Shown: piece after piece, positions 24,718 through 33,398 of the stretch | Numbering within the stretch: the stretch's first letter is position 1 | How the letters are laid out: each line of letters starts with the position of its first letter | Notes under the pieces: model-generated | The model's input: the letters and a program-made list of their open reading frames with translations, nothing else | Databases searched by the model: none | Told to the model about the DNA's origin: nothing | Program-made: the position numbers and the translations under genes | Assembly (NCBI RefSeq): GCF_014648875.1 | Contig: NZ_BMRY01000021.1 | Coordinates: 1-42,716 of the forward strand | DNA: 42,716 bases | DNA from: Streptomyces parvus | Lineage (GTDB): Bacteria; Actinomycetota; Actinomycetes; Streptomycetales; Streptomycetaceae | Reading direction: 5' to 3'

Positions 24718-25973
24718 GCGCCGGCACCTCCCGTTCGGCCGTCGCACCGGAGAAGTCCCCCGGGATGCCCGGCGACCTGAAGATGGCGCGAGCCCTGTGG
24801 CCGGTCCTGGTGGCCTCCGCCGTCGGCCTGCTGCCGTTCACCGTCTTCAGCACGTACCTGGTGCCGATCGCCGAGGAGACCGGGAGCGGTGTCGCCGCGG
24901 TGGGCGGCCTGCGCGGCCTGGGGGGCCTCGCGGCGCTCGCCGTGGGCACGGCCCTGGCCCCGCTGATCGACCGGGTTCCCAAGTCGAAGGCGGTCGCGGT
25001 CGGTCTCGTCGTACTCGCCGTCTCCTCAGCCCTCGGCGCGAGCGGGGACTTCCTCCTGACCGCGGTGTTCTGCCTGCTGGTCGGCGCCGCTACGGCGGTG
25101 ATCAACCCGGCGCTCACCGCTGCCGCCGCCGACCGGTTCGGCGACGGCAGGTCCGCCGCCCGTGCGGCCACCCTCGTCACGTCGACGACCTCGATGGCGG
25201 CGATGCTCGCCGCGCCCCTGATCGCTCTGCCGGCCCTGCTGCGGGGATGGGAGGGCGACCTGCTCGCCGTCGCCGTCGTCTCGCTGCTGCTCGCCGCGGT
25301 CTTCCTCGTACGCGGGAGGAAGGGCGAGGACGCGGTGGTCGAGGGCGGCCCGCGCACGGGCTACTTCGCCTCGTTCAAGGCCCTGGCCCAGGTCCGCGGC
25401 TCGGTACCGCTGCTGGCCATCTCCTTCCTGCGCACCGCGGTCTTCATGGGTTACCTCGCCTACCTCGCGGTCTACTACGACGACCGGTTCCACCTCGACC
25501 CCGCCCTGTTCTCGCTGGTGTGGACACTCAGCGGCGCCTCGTTCTTCGTCAGCAACCTGCTCACGGGCCGCATCACCAACGCCGAGAAATCCACCGTGGG
25601 TACCGAACGGCTTTTGCTCGTCGGACTGTTGGCGGCCCTGGTCACCGCAACCGGTTTCTGGTTCACGACCTGGCTGCCGCTCGCCCTGGCCTTCACCTCG
25701 CTGCACGCCGCGAGCCACGCGGTCGTCGCCGCCTGCGCCGTCAGTCTGCTGGTCAGGCGCTGCGGATCGATGCGGGGTTCCGCGCTGAGCCTCAACGCGG
25801 CGGGCCAGAGCCTCGGCGTCTTCGCCGGCGCCGCCCTCGGCGGAGCGGGACTCGGGATCGCGGGGTACCCGGGGATCGCCGCCGCGTTCGGGCTGCTCGT
25901 CGCCGTGGCCGTGGTGGCCGGGCTCCTGGTGCTGCGCTCCGAGGACGAGGACGAGATGCCCGGCACCGCGTAG
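24714..25973 (+). CDS. MFS transporter, probable exporter of the pathway product
   Basis: A 419-residue major-facilitator protein with 12 predicted hydrophobic segments. The loop ALAPLIDRVPKSKA between segments 2 and 3 fits the MFS motif A position. The GTG at 24714 overlaps the preceding stop (GTGA), implying coupling. Exporters of this class release siderophores and opine metallophores in other bacteria. The gene is followed after 94 bases by a metal-chelate-type importer, so an export-then-reimport cycle is likely. Direction and substrate are inferred from context only. Confidence 0.87.
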   Translation: MSAGTSRSAVAPEKSPGMPGDLKMARALWPVLVASAVGLLPFTVFSTYLVPIAEETGSGVAAVGGLRGLGGLAALAVGTALAPLIDRVPKSKAVAVGLVVLAVSSALGASGDFLLTAVFCLLVGAATAVINPALTAAAADRFGDGRSAARAATLVTSTTSMAAMLAAPLIALPALLRGWEGDLLAVAVVSLLLAAVFLVRGRKGEDAVVEGGPRTGYFASFKALAQVRGSVPLLAISFLRTAVFMGYLAYLAVYYDDRFHLDPALFSLVWTLSGASFFVSNLLTGRITNAEKSTVGTERLLLVGLLAALVTATGFWFTTWLPLALAFTSLHAASHAVVAACAVSLLVRRCGSMRGSALSLNAAGQSLGVFAGAALGGAGLGIAGYPGIAAAFGLLVAVAVVAGLLVLRSEDEDEMPGTA

Positions 25974-26067
25974 CCGAAGCCGACGGGGCGCCCGCTCCAA
26001 GGCCGCGGGCACCCCCGGACGCACATCCAACCTTCACCAACGTTCCGAGACCGGAAGGCCGATCCAC

Positions 26068-27174
26068 ATGTCACCGCCCGCGCCACCCGAGGCGCCGCAA
26101 CGTCCCGCGCCCACCGCGGAAGAGCCGGTTCGGACCGGCTCCCGGACCGGCCTGGTGGCGATCTGCGCGAGCCTGTTCGCCGCGCTCGTCGTCTCCGTCG
26201 TCGTCGCCATCGGTCTCGGGCCCGCCGTGGTCCCCCCGGCCGAGACCGCACGCTTTCTCTGGGCCGCGCTCAGTGGCGGGCAGATCTCGGCGGACGAGGT
26301 GACGACGTACCAGATCATCTGGCAGATCCGCACCCCGCGCGTGCTGCTCGCGGCGCTCGTGGGGGCCGGGCTCAGCGCGGTCGGTGTCGCCATCCAGGCC
26401 CTGGTGCGCAACGCGCTGGCCGACCCGTTCGTTCTGGGTGTCTCCTCGGGGGCCTCCGTGGGCGCCGTCGGTGTGACGGTCATGGGCGGGCTCGCCGTGT
26501 TCGGGATCTACGCGGTCTCCGTGGGCGCCTTCCTCGGCGCGCTCGTGGCCTCGCTCCTGGTGTACGGCGCCTCGTCCACCAAGGGGGCGCTCTCGCCGCT
26601 GCGGCTCGTCCTGACCGGTGTCGCCATGTCGCTGGGCTTCCAGGCCGTCATGAGTGTCATCATCTACTTCGCGCCCAGCTCCGAGGCGACCAGCATGGTC
26701 CTGTACTGGACCATGGGCAGCTTCGGCGCCGCTTCCTGGGGTTCGCTCCCCGTGGTCGCAGCCGCCGTGCTGGTGGGTGTCCTCGTCCTGCACCGGTACG
26801 GCCGCCCGCTCGACGTCCTGGCTCTCGGTGACGAGACCGCAGCCAGTCTGGGCATCAGCCCCGACCGGCACCGCAAGTCCCTGCTCGTGCTCGTCTCCCT
26901 GGTGACGGGCGTGATGGTCGCCGTCAGCGGTTCCATCGCCTTCGTCGGCCTCGTCATGCCGCACCTCGTGCGGATGGTGGTGGGCGCGACGCACGCACGG
27001 GTGCTCGCCGTCGCACCGCTCGCCGGGGCGGTCTTCATGGTCTGGGTCGATCTCGTGTCGCGGACCCTGGTCGCCCCCCGCGAGCTGCCGCTCGGCGTCA
27101 TCACCGCGCTGGTCGGCGTCCCGGTGTTCATCACCCTGATGCGCCGCAAGTCCTACATGTTCGGGGGCCGTTGA
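26068..27174 (+). CDS. FecCD-family ABC permease
   Basis: A 368-residue membrane protein with about nine or ten hydrophobic segments, of the BtuC/FecCD family that imports siderophores, haem and cobalamin. Family signatures are RTPRVLLAALVGAGLSAVG, NALADPFVLGVSSGAS and GSIAFVGLVMPHLVR. The N-terminal 30 residues are proline-rich and cytoplasmic. The ATG at 26068 has GGAAGG about 10 bases upstream. It is a single permease gene, so the channel is a homodimer. The ATPase gene starts 1 base after its stop. Confidence 0.92.
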   Translation: MSPPAPPEAPQRPAPTAEEPVRTGSRTGLVAICASLFAALVVSVVVAIGLGPAVVPPAETARFLWAALSGGQISADEVTTYQIIWQIRTPRVLLAALVGAGLSAVGVAIQALVRNALADPFVLGVSSGASVGAVGVTVMGGLAVFGIYAVSVGAFLGALVASLLVYGASSTKGALSPLRLVLTGVAMSLGFQAVMSVIIYFAPSSEATSMVLYWTMGSFGAASWGSLPVVAAAVLVGVLVLHRYGRPLDVLALGDETAASLGISPDRHRKSLLVLVSLVTGVMVAVSGSIAFVGLVMPHLVRMVVGATHARVLAVAPLAGAVFMVWVDLVSRTLVAPRELPLGVITALVGVPVFITLMRRKSYMFGGR

Positions 27175-27175
27175 G

Positions 27176-27943
27176 ATGAATCTCGAACTCGACGGGCTCT
27201 CGGTGGTGACCGACGGCAAGAGTCTGGTACGGGACCTCTCCCTGGACGTCGGCAGCGGTCAGGTGGTCGGCCTCGTCGGCCCCAACGGCAGCGGCAAGTC
27301 CACCGCCCTGCGGTGCGTGTACCGGGCCCTGAAACCCAGCTCCGGCACCGTGAAGGTGGACGGCCAGGAACTCTCGTCGCTGACCATGCGCCGCAGCGCC
27401 CAGCTCATCGCGGCGATGACCCAGGACGGCGCCGTCGACCTCGACTTCACCGTCGAAGAGGTGATCGCCCTCGGCCGCACACCCCACCAGCGCGGCAGCA
27501 CCCCGCTCAACGGTCACGAACGGGATCTGTGCGAGCACGCCATGCGTCGGCTCGACATCCTGCACCTGGCCCGACGAGGCATCCTCACCCTCTCCGGCGG
27601 CGAGCGCCAGCGCGTCCTGCTGGCCCGCGCCCTCGTGCAGGAGCCGAAGATCCTCGTCCTCGACGAGCCGACGAACCATCTCGACGTACGCCATCAGGTG
27701 CGGCTCCTGTCCCTGCTGCGCGGCGCCGGCCTGACCGTCCTCGTCGTACTCCACGACCTGAACCTCGCGGCCGCCGCGTGCGACCGGATCGGCGTACTCA
27801 GCGAAGGCCGCCTGATCAACTCGGGTACGCCCAAGGACGTCCTCACCCCCGAACTCGTCGACGAGGTGTTCGGGGTCCGCGCCTCCGTCGTCCCGCATCC
27901 GCTGACGGGCGACCCCCAGCTGCTCTACTCACTCGATTCCTGA
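27176..27943 (+). CDS. FecE-type ABC ATP-binding protein
   Basis: A 255-residue ATPase of the FecE/FepC class. Walker A GPNGSGKST is at 35-43, TVEEVIALGRTPHQ is the class-typical Q-loop neighbour, LSGGERQR the signature, LVLDEPTNHLDVRHQ the Walker B region, and VVLHDLNLAAA holds the switch His. It is coupled to the permease gene and is followed 8 bases later by the binding protein, giving a complete chelate importer. Confidence 0.94.
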   Translation: MNLELDGLSVVTDGKSLVRDLSLDVGSGQVVGLVGPNGSGKSTALRCVYRALKPSSGTVKVDGQELSSLTMRRSAQLIAAMTQDGAVDLDFTVEEVIALGRTPHQRGSTPLNGHERDLCEHAMRRLDILHLARRGILTLSGGERQRVLLARALVQEPKILVLDEPTNHLDVRHQVRLLSLLRGAGLTVLVVLHDLNLAAAACDRIGVLSEGRLINSGTPKDVLTPELVDEVFGVRASVVPHPLTGDPQLLYSLDS

Positions 27944-27951
27944 GGAAGACC

Positions 27952-28935
27952 ATGAAGTTCACCAAATTCGCCATCCCCGTCGCCGCGTCCGCGCTCCTGC
28001 TCACGGGGTGTGGCGCCGAAGTCGAATCCCAGGGCAAGGGCTCCGGGAAGAGCACCGTGAAGCGCTGCGGCGAGTCCGTCGAGTACACCGTGCCGAAGCG
28101 GGCCGTCGCCTACGAGGGCGGCAGCGCCGACAAGCTGTTCAGCCTGGGCCTGGCCGACCATGTGCACGGCTACGTCATGCCGCCGGCCAACCCGCCGGTC
28201 AGCGAGTCCCCCTGGGCGAAGGACTACGCCAAGGTGAAGATGCTCAGCGACGACCTCCTCAACAAGGAGATCGTCGTGGACGCCAAGTCGGACTTCGTCG
28301 TCGCCGGCTGGAACTCGGGCTTCAGCGACCAGCGGGGCATCACCCCGGAGATCCTCGACAAGCTCGGCGTACAGAGCTTCATGCACAGTGAGAGCTGCTA
28401 CAACTACCCGGGACATCCGGAGAAGTTGACGCCCTTCAAGGGCCTCTACACCGACCTCGAACGCCTCGGGCGGATCTTCCAGGTCGAAGAGAAGGCGGAG
28501 AAGGTCGTCGCCGGCCTGAAGAAGCGTGAGGCCGCCGTCGCCGAGCAGGCTCCGAAGGGCAAGCCCGTGCCCGTGTTCCTCTACGACTCCGGGACCGACC
28601 AGCCGTTCACGGCGGGCAACCAGGTGCCGCCCAACGACATCATCAAGACCGCGGGCGGGAAGAACATCTTCGACGGCCTGGAGGAGCGCTGGACCCAGGT
28701 GAACTGGGAAGCCGTCACGCAGGCCGAGCCCGAGGTCATCATGATCTTCGACTACGGCGACCAGCCCGCCGAGAAGAAGATCGAGTTCCTGAGGAAGTCG
28801 CCGCACACCAAGGAACTGCCGGCCGTGAAGAAGAACAACTTCTTCATCCTCGACTACAACGAGGGCATCAGCAGCCCGCGCAATATCGACGGCCTGGAGA
28901 AGTTCGGAAAGTACATGCGCGCATTCGAGAACTGA
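27952..28935 (+). CDS. FecB/BtuF-type substrate-binding lipoprotein
   Basis: A 327-residue lipoprotein; the signal ends ASALLLTGCGAE, giving a lipid-bearing Cys. It has the bilobal class III binding-protein layout, with PKRAVAYEGGSADKLFSLGLADHV at the start of lobe 1 and NQVPPNDIIKTAGGKNIFD in lobe 2. This type binds siderophores, haem or cobalamin rather than bare zinc. GAGGAAG precedes the ATG at 27952. It ends the Zur-associated operon and would recognise the metal complex of whatever the upstream enzymes make. Confidence 0.9.
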   Translation: MKFTKFAIPVAASALLLTGCGAEVESQGKGSGKSTVKRCGESVEYTVPKRAVAYEGGSADKLFSLGLADHVHGYVMPPANPPVSESPWAKDYAKVKMLSDDLLNKEIVVDAKSDFVVAGWNSGFSDQRGITPEILDKLGVQSFMHSESCYNYPGHPEKLTPFKGLYTDLERLGRIFQVEEKAEKVVAGLKKREAAVAEQAPKGKPVPVFLYDSGTDQPFTAGNQVPPNDIIKTAGGKNIFDGLEERWTQVNWEAVTQAEPEVIMIFDYGDQPAEKKIEFLRKSPHTKELPAVKKNNFFILDYNEGISSPRNIDGLEKFGKYMRAFEN

Positions 28936-29055
28936 TGGCCAGGGCTCGGTCACGGGTCCTTCCGGTGGCGGTCAGCTCTCGCTGGTGCTTGCCCCTGATG
29001 TCCCTGGTCTTCCCCTCTGAACCGGGGAGGGCCGGGCATCTTCCGCCGCGTGCCG

Positions 29056-30213
29056 TCAGCTGTACGCCGTGATCAGCGGGACCTCGCCGGTGAGAAGGGA
29101 CGTACCAAGCTCCTGGGCCTTGTACACGAGGGGATCGTGCAGGGTCAGCGTTCGGGCGTCGCGCCAGAACCGGTCGAGGCCCGATGAGCGTGCCGTGGCA
29201 CGGGCGCCGGTGAGTTCGAAGATGCGGCTGGTCGTCTCCGTCGCCGTACGGGAGGACACAACCTTGGCAGCGGAGACCGCGAGCGCGGCCCGGCCGCGTT
29301 CGGCCGGGGTCAAGGCGAGGCCGACTGTGTCCGCCTGCACGAAAGCCCTGGTCGCCTCGTCGGCCAGGAGGCGTGCCGCACGGAGGTCAGCGTCGAGGTG
29401 CCCGTACCCGGCGAGGACGTGCGGGTCGTCGACAGCGCTCTCCAGTCCGCTCGCCGGCCAGGGGCGCGAGGTTTCGCGCGTGTACTGGGCGGCCTCGGCG
29501 AGCGCGCCCTCGACGATGCCGACGAGGACCTGTGTGAGCACCGCCTGGAAGGCCAGGGAGACGAGTGACAGGCGCAGCCGGCGCGGACTCGAATCGTCCT
29601 CGTCGGCCGGGAACGTGCCCAGCACGTCACCGGGGTCGGCCCGGACGTCCTGAAGGACGATGCTCCCGCTCGCGGTCAGACGCTGCCCCAGGTTGTCCCA
29701 GTCCGACGGGTGCGAGATGCCGCCGGCTCCGCGACGGGCGACGACCACGAGCCGCGCCGCGCGATCGGCGCGGGTCGCGCTGACGAAGAGGCGGTCGGCG
29801 ACGGCGCAGCCAGTGGCGAACGCGCCTCGGCCGGAGACCGAGAGCCCGTCATCGGTCTCGGTGGCGACGATCGTGTCGCGCGGGTTGCTCACGGCCGCCA
29901 CGAACAACTGGTCGGCCGCGACTTCCTGCCTCAGCGAGCGGGCCAGTTCGCCGTTGTCGTAGAGCGAGGCACGCCACAGGTGCAGGTAGTGGTAGCCGAG
30001 GAGGTGTCCGATCGAGGCGTCGCCGGCGGACACGAGCCGGGTGACGGTGTGCGTCGTGCGGTGGTCGTCGGGATCGACGGCGAGCAGCCCGCTCTCGCGC
30101 AGCATCTGGATCTCGGCCAGCGGCGGCTGGTTGGCGTGCTGCCTCTCGACCGCGTCCTTCCGCAACCGCTCGGCGACGGCGCGGGCGGTGGTGACGGCGT
30201 CTGCGGGGTTCAT
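29056..30213 (-). CDS. Group-D flavin-dependent monooxygenase (DszC/SfnB-like, acyl-CoA dehydrogenase fold)
   Basis: A 385-residue enzyme with the acyl-CoA dehydrogenase fold. The C-terminal FWRDARTLTLHDPLVYKAQELG carries the pattern of reduced-flavin monooxygenases, and I see no catalytic Glu of a true dehydrogenase. Such enzymes use FMNH2 from a separate reductase to oxidise N or S atoms, for example amino sugars or dibenzothiophene. An N-hydroxylation in this pathway would suit a metal-binding product. The start is ATG 30213 (inside TGATG with the MFS stop); GTG 30216 is the alternative. It is last in the operon methyltransferase, MFS, monooxygenase. No dedicated flavin reductase is seen nearby. 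Confidence 0.82.
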   Translation of the reverse strand: MNPADAVTTARAVAERLRKDAVERQHANQPPLAEIQMLRESGLLAVDPDDHRTTHTVTRLVSAGDASIGHLLGYHYLHLWRASLYDNGELARSLRQEVAADQLFVAAVSNPRDTIVATETDDGLSVSGRGAFATGCAVADRLFVSATRADRAARLVVVARRGAGGISHPSDWDNLGQRLTASGSIVLQDVRADPGDVLGTFPADEDDSSPRRLRLSLVSLAFQAVLTQVLVGIVEGALAEAAQYTRETSRPWPASGLESAVDDPHVLAGYGHLDADLRAARLLADEATRAFVQADTVGLALTPAERGRAALAVSAAKVVSSRTATETTSRIFELTGARATARSSGLDRFWRDARTLTLHDPLVYKAQELGTSLLTGEVPLITAYS

Positions 30214-31430
30214 CACGAGCCTGTCCTTTCACGCTGGGGGCTCCGGAACCGGCGGTGCACGAGCAGCAGGGCCGGGGGGATCAGCACGCACTGGGCGGCG
30301 ACCGCCACCCAGAACCCGGGCAGTTGTCCGGCGGTCTCGAACCGGTAGTAGAGCCCGCCGCCGACCAGCCCGCTGAGGAAAGCGCCGATGCCTTCGGCCA
30401 GCCGCTGGTGGCTGAAGACCACGGCTGGGGAGCGTTTCGAGCGGGCGAGTGCTTCGAGGACGTTCTTCAGGAGCAGTACGGAGTTTCCCGCGCCGATGGC
30501 GAGGATGCCGACGGCGAACGCCACCTCGTTGCCACCGGTGAACGCGATCATGCCGACGGCCAGGCCCCCGAAGCCGAGCGCCATGGCTTTGGTGTAGCGC
30601 ATCTGCTCGACACGGTCGGCGATGAGGGGCTGGAGCACGGCCAGCACCAGGGAGTAGCCCATCATGGCCGCGCCGTAGAACACGGTGGCGACCCGGTCCT
30701 CGGCGTAGGACGACAGGTACTGGTAGAAGTGCATGTGCAGGTAGAGCGTCAGAGCGGTCACGGCGAAGGGCAGGACGGCGAGCCCTCTCAGGGCCCGGCG
30801 CAGCGGCTCGACCACCTCGTGCTCGTCCCTGCTCTCCCGGGGCAGGAACACATGGCCGACCATCATGAGCGCGTGCAGCACGGTGGCGGCGACGAACATC
30901 CCGCCGGGTTCGTGGATGAACAGGGAACCGACCACCGGGCCGAGCGCGACACCGACGTTGCCCGTGGCGTAGCTCGCGGCCACCAGGCGCGGCCGTTCCG
31001 TCTCGCTCGCGCCATGGACGGTATAGCCTCTGACGCTCGGCGAGTAGAGAGCCGTGGCAGCCGATCGCAGGAACAGCGCCGCGATGGTCACCGCCGGCCA
31101 TGCGCCGCCGACGACGAATCCGAGCGATCCGAGTGTCTGCGGGACCATCGAGATCAGAAGGCAGCGCTGGAACCCGATGCGCTCGGCGAGAGCAGCGCCC
31201 GGCACGCCGCCGGCGAACTGCACGAAGGTGGCCAGTCCGAGGACGACTCCCACCTGGCCCATGCTGAGTGACATGCGGTCACGCAGGAGGATGGCCAGAT
31301 ACGGGTAGACGGAGAAGCTGATCAGGTTGACGAGGAAGCCGCTGCCGAGCAGCGCTCGCTGTGTGCCGGTGAACGAGCGGACGCCGGACAGTAAGGAACC
31401 GCCCGGCGTCTCACGTCGGGTGAACGTCAC
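30213..31430 (-). CDS. MFS transporter with a TTA codon
   Basis: A 405-residue major-facilitator protein with 12 predicted hydrophobic segments. GVPGAALAERIGFQR fits the loop between segments 2 and 3. The GTG at 31430 overlaps the methyltransferase stop (GTGA), and its own end overlaps the monooxygenase start. Codon 13 is TTA (plus-strand 31392-31394), so efficient translation should need bldA tRNA. It is the likely exporter of the region's product, as MFS proteins are for staphylopine-type metallophores; substrate is inferred. Confidence 0.87.
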   Translation of the reverse strand: MTFTRRETPGGSLLSGVRSFTGTQRALLGSGFLVNLISFSVYPYLAILLRDRMSLSMGQVGVVLGLATFVQFAGGVPGAALAERIGFQRCLLISMVPQTLGSLGFVVGGAWPAVTIAALFLRSAATALYSPSVRGYTVHGASETERPRLVAASYATGNVGVALGPVVGSLFIHEPGGMFVAATVLHALMMVGHVFLPRESRDEHEVVEPLRRALRGLAVLPFAVTALTLYLHMHFYQYLSSYAEDRVATVFYGAAMMGYSLVLAVLQPLIADRVEQMRYTKAMALGFGGLAVGMIAFTGGNEVAFAVGILAIGAGNSVLLLKNVLEALARSKRSPAVVFSHQRLAEGIGAFLSGLVGGGLYYRFETAGQLPGFWVAVAAQCVLIPPALLLVHRRFRSPQRERTGS

Positions 31431-32173
31431 GCCGTCCGTGCCTTCTTCCCTCGCATGATCAGGCGGGTGGCTCCGCCGTCGTACGGGCGGCCGTCCCAGT
31501 CACCGAAGCACTCGATCTCCTCGAAGCCGGCCTGCCGGAACATGTCGCGCAGTTCCCTGGCGCTGTAGACGTAGCAGGTGAGGGAGGAGTGCTCGGCCGT
31601 GTTGCCCCGCACCATCGTCCAGTCGGTCCGGTACCGGGTCCAGTCGTCCAGGATGGTGTCGCGCATGACGACCATGCCTCCCGGTATGTCGACGATCTTA
31701 GGAGGACCGACCCAGGACGCGTACGTCTCCTTGCTGAGCAGGTCCACGATCAGCTGTCCGTCCGGTGCCAGTGACTCGTGGGCGTTGCGCAGGACTTGGA
31801 GGTTCTCCTCGGGGTCCTCGAAGTAGCCGAAGGAGGTGTACATGTTCAGCACGACGTCGAATGCGCCCGGTGCCACGTACTCGCGCACGTCGGCCTGGAC
31901 GAGCGCGGCTTCGACCTTGGCGTCCGCGCAGACGGCGGCAGCTCGTTCGAGCAGTTCGCTGTGGAGATCCACACCCGTGGTCCGGTACCCCTGAGCGGCC
32001 AGGGGCACGGTGTACACGCCGACGCCGCAGCACTGGTCGAGCACGCGGCTGCCCGCCGGGAAGGCCAGCAGCGGGGACGTGGTCACCACCTCGGCGGCCT
32101 GCCGCTCCCTCTCGGGCGAGAAGAGCACCGCAGAGAAGCCGGACCACAGGTTCAGGTCCTCGTACCAGTCCAT
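31427..32173 (-). CDS. Class I SAM-dependent methyltransferase (paralogue 1)
   Basis: A 248-residue soluble methyltransferase. Motif I is VLDQCCGVGVYTVPLA, followed by TTGVDLHSELL, then LVQADVREY and the late LRDMFRQAGFEEIECFGDW. It is clearly paralogous to the methyltransferase at 33399: both start M(D/E)WxED and share the NMYTSFG/SMYTSFG motif and the ECFG ending. GGAGGGG precedes the ATG at 32173. An ECF-type promoter at 32216-32243 lies directly upstream and would drive this gene, the MFS and the monooxygenase. The acceptor atom is unknown; N- or O-methylation of an amino-acid-derived product is plausible. Confidence 0.88.
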   Translation of the reverse strand: MDWYEDLNLWSGFSAVLFSPERERQAAEVVTTSPLLAFPAGSRVLDQCCGVGVYTVPLAAQGYRTTGVDLHSELLERAAAVCADAKVEAALVQADVREYVAPGAFDVVLNMYTSFGYFEDPEENLQVLRNAHESLAPDGQLIVDLLSKETYASWVGPPKIVDIPGGMVVMRDTILDDWTRYRTDWTMVRGNTAEHSSLTCYVYSARELRDMFRQAGFEEIECFGDWDGRPYDGGATRLIMRGKKARTA

Positions 32174-32215
32174 CGTTCCCCTCCCGTCGTGCGACGCAAC
32201 GCGCGTCCCTTCTAC

Positions 32216-32243
32216 ATGTCGTGCCGGGAGCGGGAGAAGTTCC
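32216..32243 (-). promoter_or_regulatory. ECF-type promoter for the methyltransferase-MFS-monooxygenase operon
   Basis: On the minus strand GGAACTT (32243-32237), 15 bases, then CGACAT (32221-32216). The same elements with identical spacing occur at three other gene starts in the region. The predicted start lies about 35 bases before the ATG. Confidence 0.7.
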
Positions 32244-32260
32244 CGCTGCCCGTGCGGCGG

Positions 32261-33295
32261 TCAGCGTGACGGGCGGACGCCCAGGCCCGGTTCATCGCCC
32301 AGGACGATACTGCGGTCGTTGAGGCCAAGTCCCCGGAACGGGGGGTCGCTGAGGTAGAGGTGGCCGTCCATGTCGATGTGGTCGGCGAGCGGAGCGAGCT
32401 GCGCGGCCTGGCTGATGGCGAGCTCGGACTCGCACATGCAGCTGAGCATGGTCCGGAGCCCGGCTTCCCGGCCGGCCTCCATGACCTTACGGGCCCCTCG
32501 GATTCCGCCGGCCTTGCACAGTTTGACGACGATGCCGTCCGCGTACGAGCGTGCGGCGAGGACACTGGCGACGTCGGTGCACCCCTCGTCGAGGAAGACC
32601 GGCAGCCGGTCCGGGAACTCCCGGTAGCGGTGGTAGTCGTCGACCGCCGTGGTGGGGAACGGCTGCTCGATGAGCTGGATGCCCAGTTGGCGCAGGCGGG
32701 GCGTGAGGGCGCGTGCGGTGTCGAGGTCCCACGCCTCGTTCGCGTCGATACGGACGGGCAGCGCCGTCACTGCCCGGATCGCCTCCAGCGCCTCCAGGTC
32801 GTCCGGCCCGCCGACCTTCACCTTGAGCGCGCCCACGTCCGGTGCCTTGCGGACCGCGCTCACGGCTTCGTCCGGGCTCGCCATGCTGATGGTGTAAACC
32901 GTCGGCCCCAGGGTTCTGGGCATCCTGAACAGCTCCCAGGTCGGCCGGCCCGCGGCCTTGCCGATCCAGTCGTGCACCGCGCCGTCCAGTGCCATCCGTG
33001 CGCCGGCCGGCGCGTCCCACTTCTCGATGCGATCGAGGACGAGCTGCGGGTTGTTCAGGTTCGGCCCGAGGATCTGCACGCCCTCGGCTGCCACAGCGTC
33101 CACGACGTCGTCGGCGGTCACTCCGCTGTACTCGGTCGGTGTGCCCTCGCCGAAGGCTGTCATCCCGTCGTACGTGAGGGTGACCATGCAGGTGTCGACG
33201 GAGTCGATCTCGCCACGGGAGCTCTTCACCGTCTCGATGAGCCGCAAGGACTCGCGGTGCACGGCGAGTTCGGTCCTGCCGGAACCATGATCCAT
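32261..33295 (-). CDS. Dipeptide epimerase (enolase superfamily)
   Basis: A 344-residue enolase-superfamily enzyme. KVKVG at 158-162 supplies the lysine base; metal ligands are Asp184 in RIDANEAW, Glu210 in LIEQP and Asp236 in FLDEGC; VVKLCKAGG at 256-264 supplies the opposite lysine. HIDMDGHLYLSDPPF near 306-320 is the Asp-x-Asp motif by which dipeptide epimerases hold the substrate amino group. L-Ala-D/L-Glu epimerase is the best-known relative. Here an ATP-grasp ligase nearby could make the dipeptide it epimerises. The ATG at 33295 has GAGAGAGG 7 bases upstream; longer in-frame extensions run antisense through the next gene. I could not find its promoter. Confidence 0.87.
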   Translation of the reverse strand: MDHGSGRTELAVHRESLRLIETVKSSRGEIDSVDTCMVTLTYDGMTAFGEGTPTEYSGVTADDVVDAVAAEGVQILGPNLNNPQLVLDRIEKWDAPAGARMALDGAVHDWIGKAAGRPTWELFRMPRTLGPTVYTISMASPDEAVSAVRKAPDVGALKVKVGGPDDLEALEAIRAVTALPVRIDANEAWDLDTARALTPRLRQLGIQLIEQPFPTTAVDDYHRYREFPDRLPVFLDEGCTDVASVLAARSYADGIVVKLCKAGGIRGARKVMEAGREAGLRTMLSCMCESELAISQAAQLAPLADHIDMDGHLYLSDPPFRGLGLNDRSIVLGDEPGLGVRPSR

Positions 33296-33327
33296 GAGTG
33301 GGCCTCTCTCGGTCGTTCGGGTCTTCT

Positions 33328-33355
33328 GGAACTTGGCGGGTCTCCGTGCCGACTT
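33328..33355 (+). promoter_or_regulatory. ECF-type promoter for the second methyltransferase gene
   Basis: GGAACTT (33328-33334), 15 bases, then CGACTT (33350-33355), the same spacing as the other three sites. The predicted start is about 35 bases before the ATG at 33399. A CTTGT-TTG-ACAAG palindrome at 33353-33365 overlaps the -10 and might bind a regulator. Confidence 0.7.
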
Positions 33356-33398
33356 GTTTGACAAGGGATACGGCACGTGACGAGTGAAGGAGACGGCG

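Noticed and set aside
29056..30213. Acyl-CoA dehydrogenase in fatty-acid metabolism
   Set aside because: The C-terminal RDARTLTLHDP pattern is that of reduced-flavin monooxygenases, and no CoA-pathway genes are nearby.
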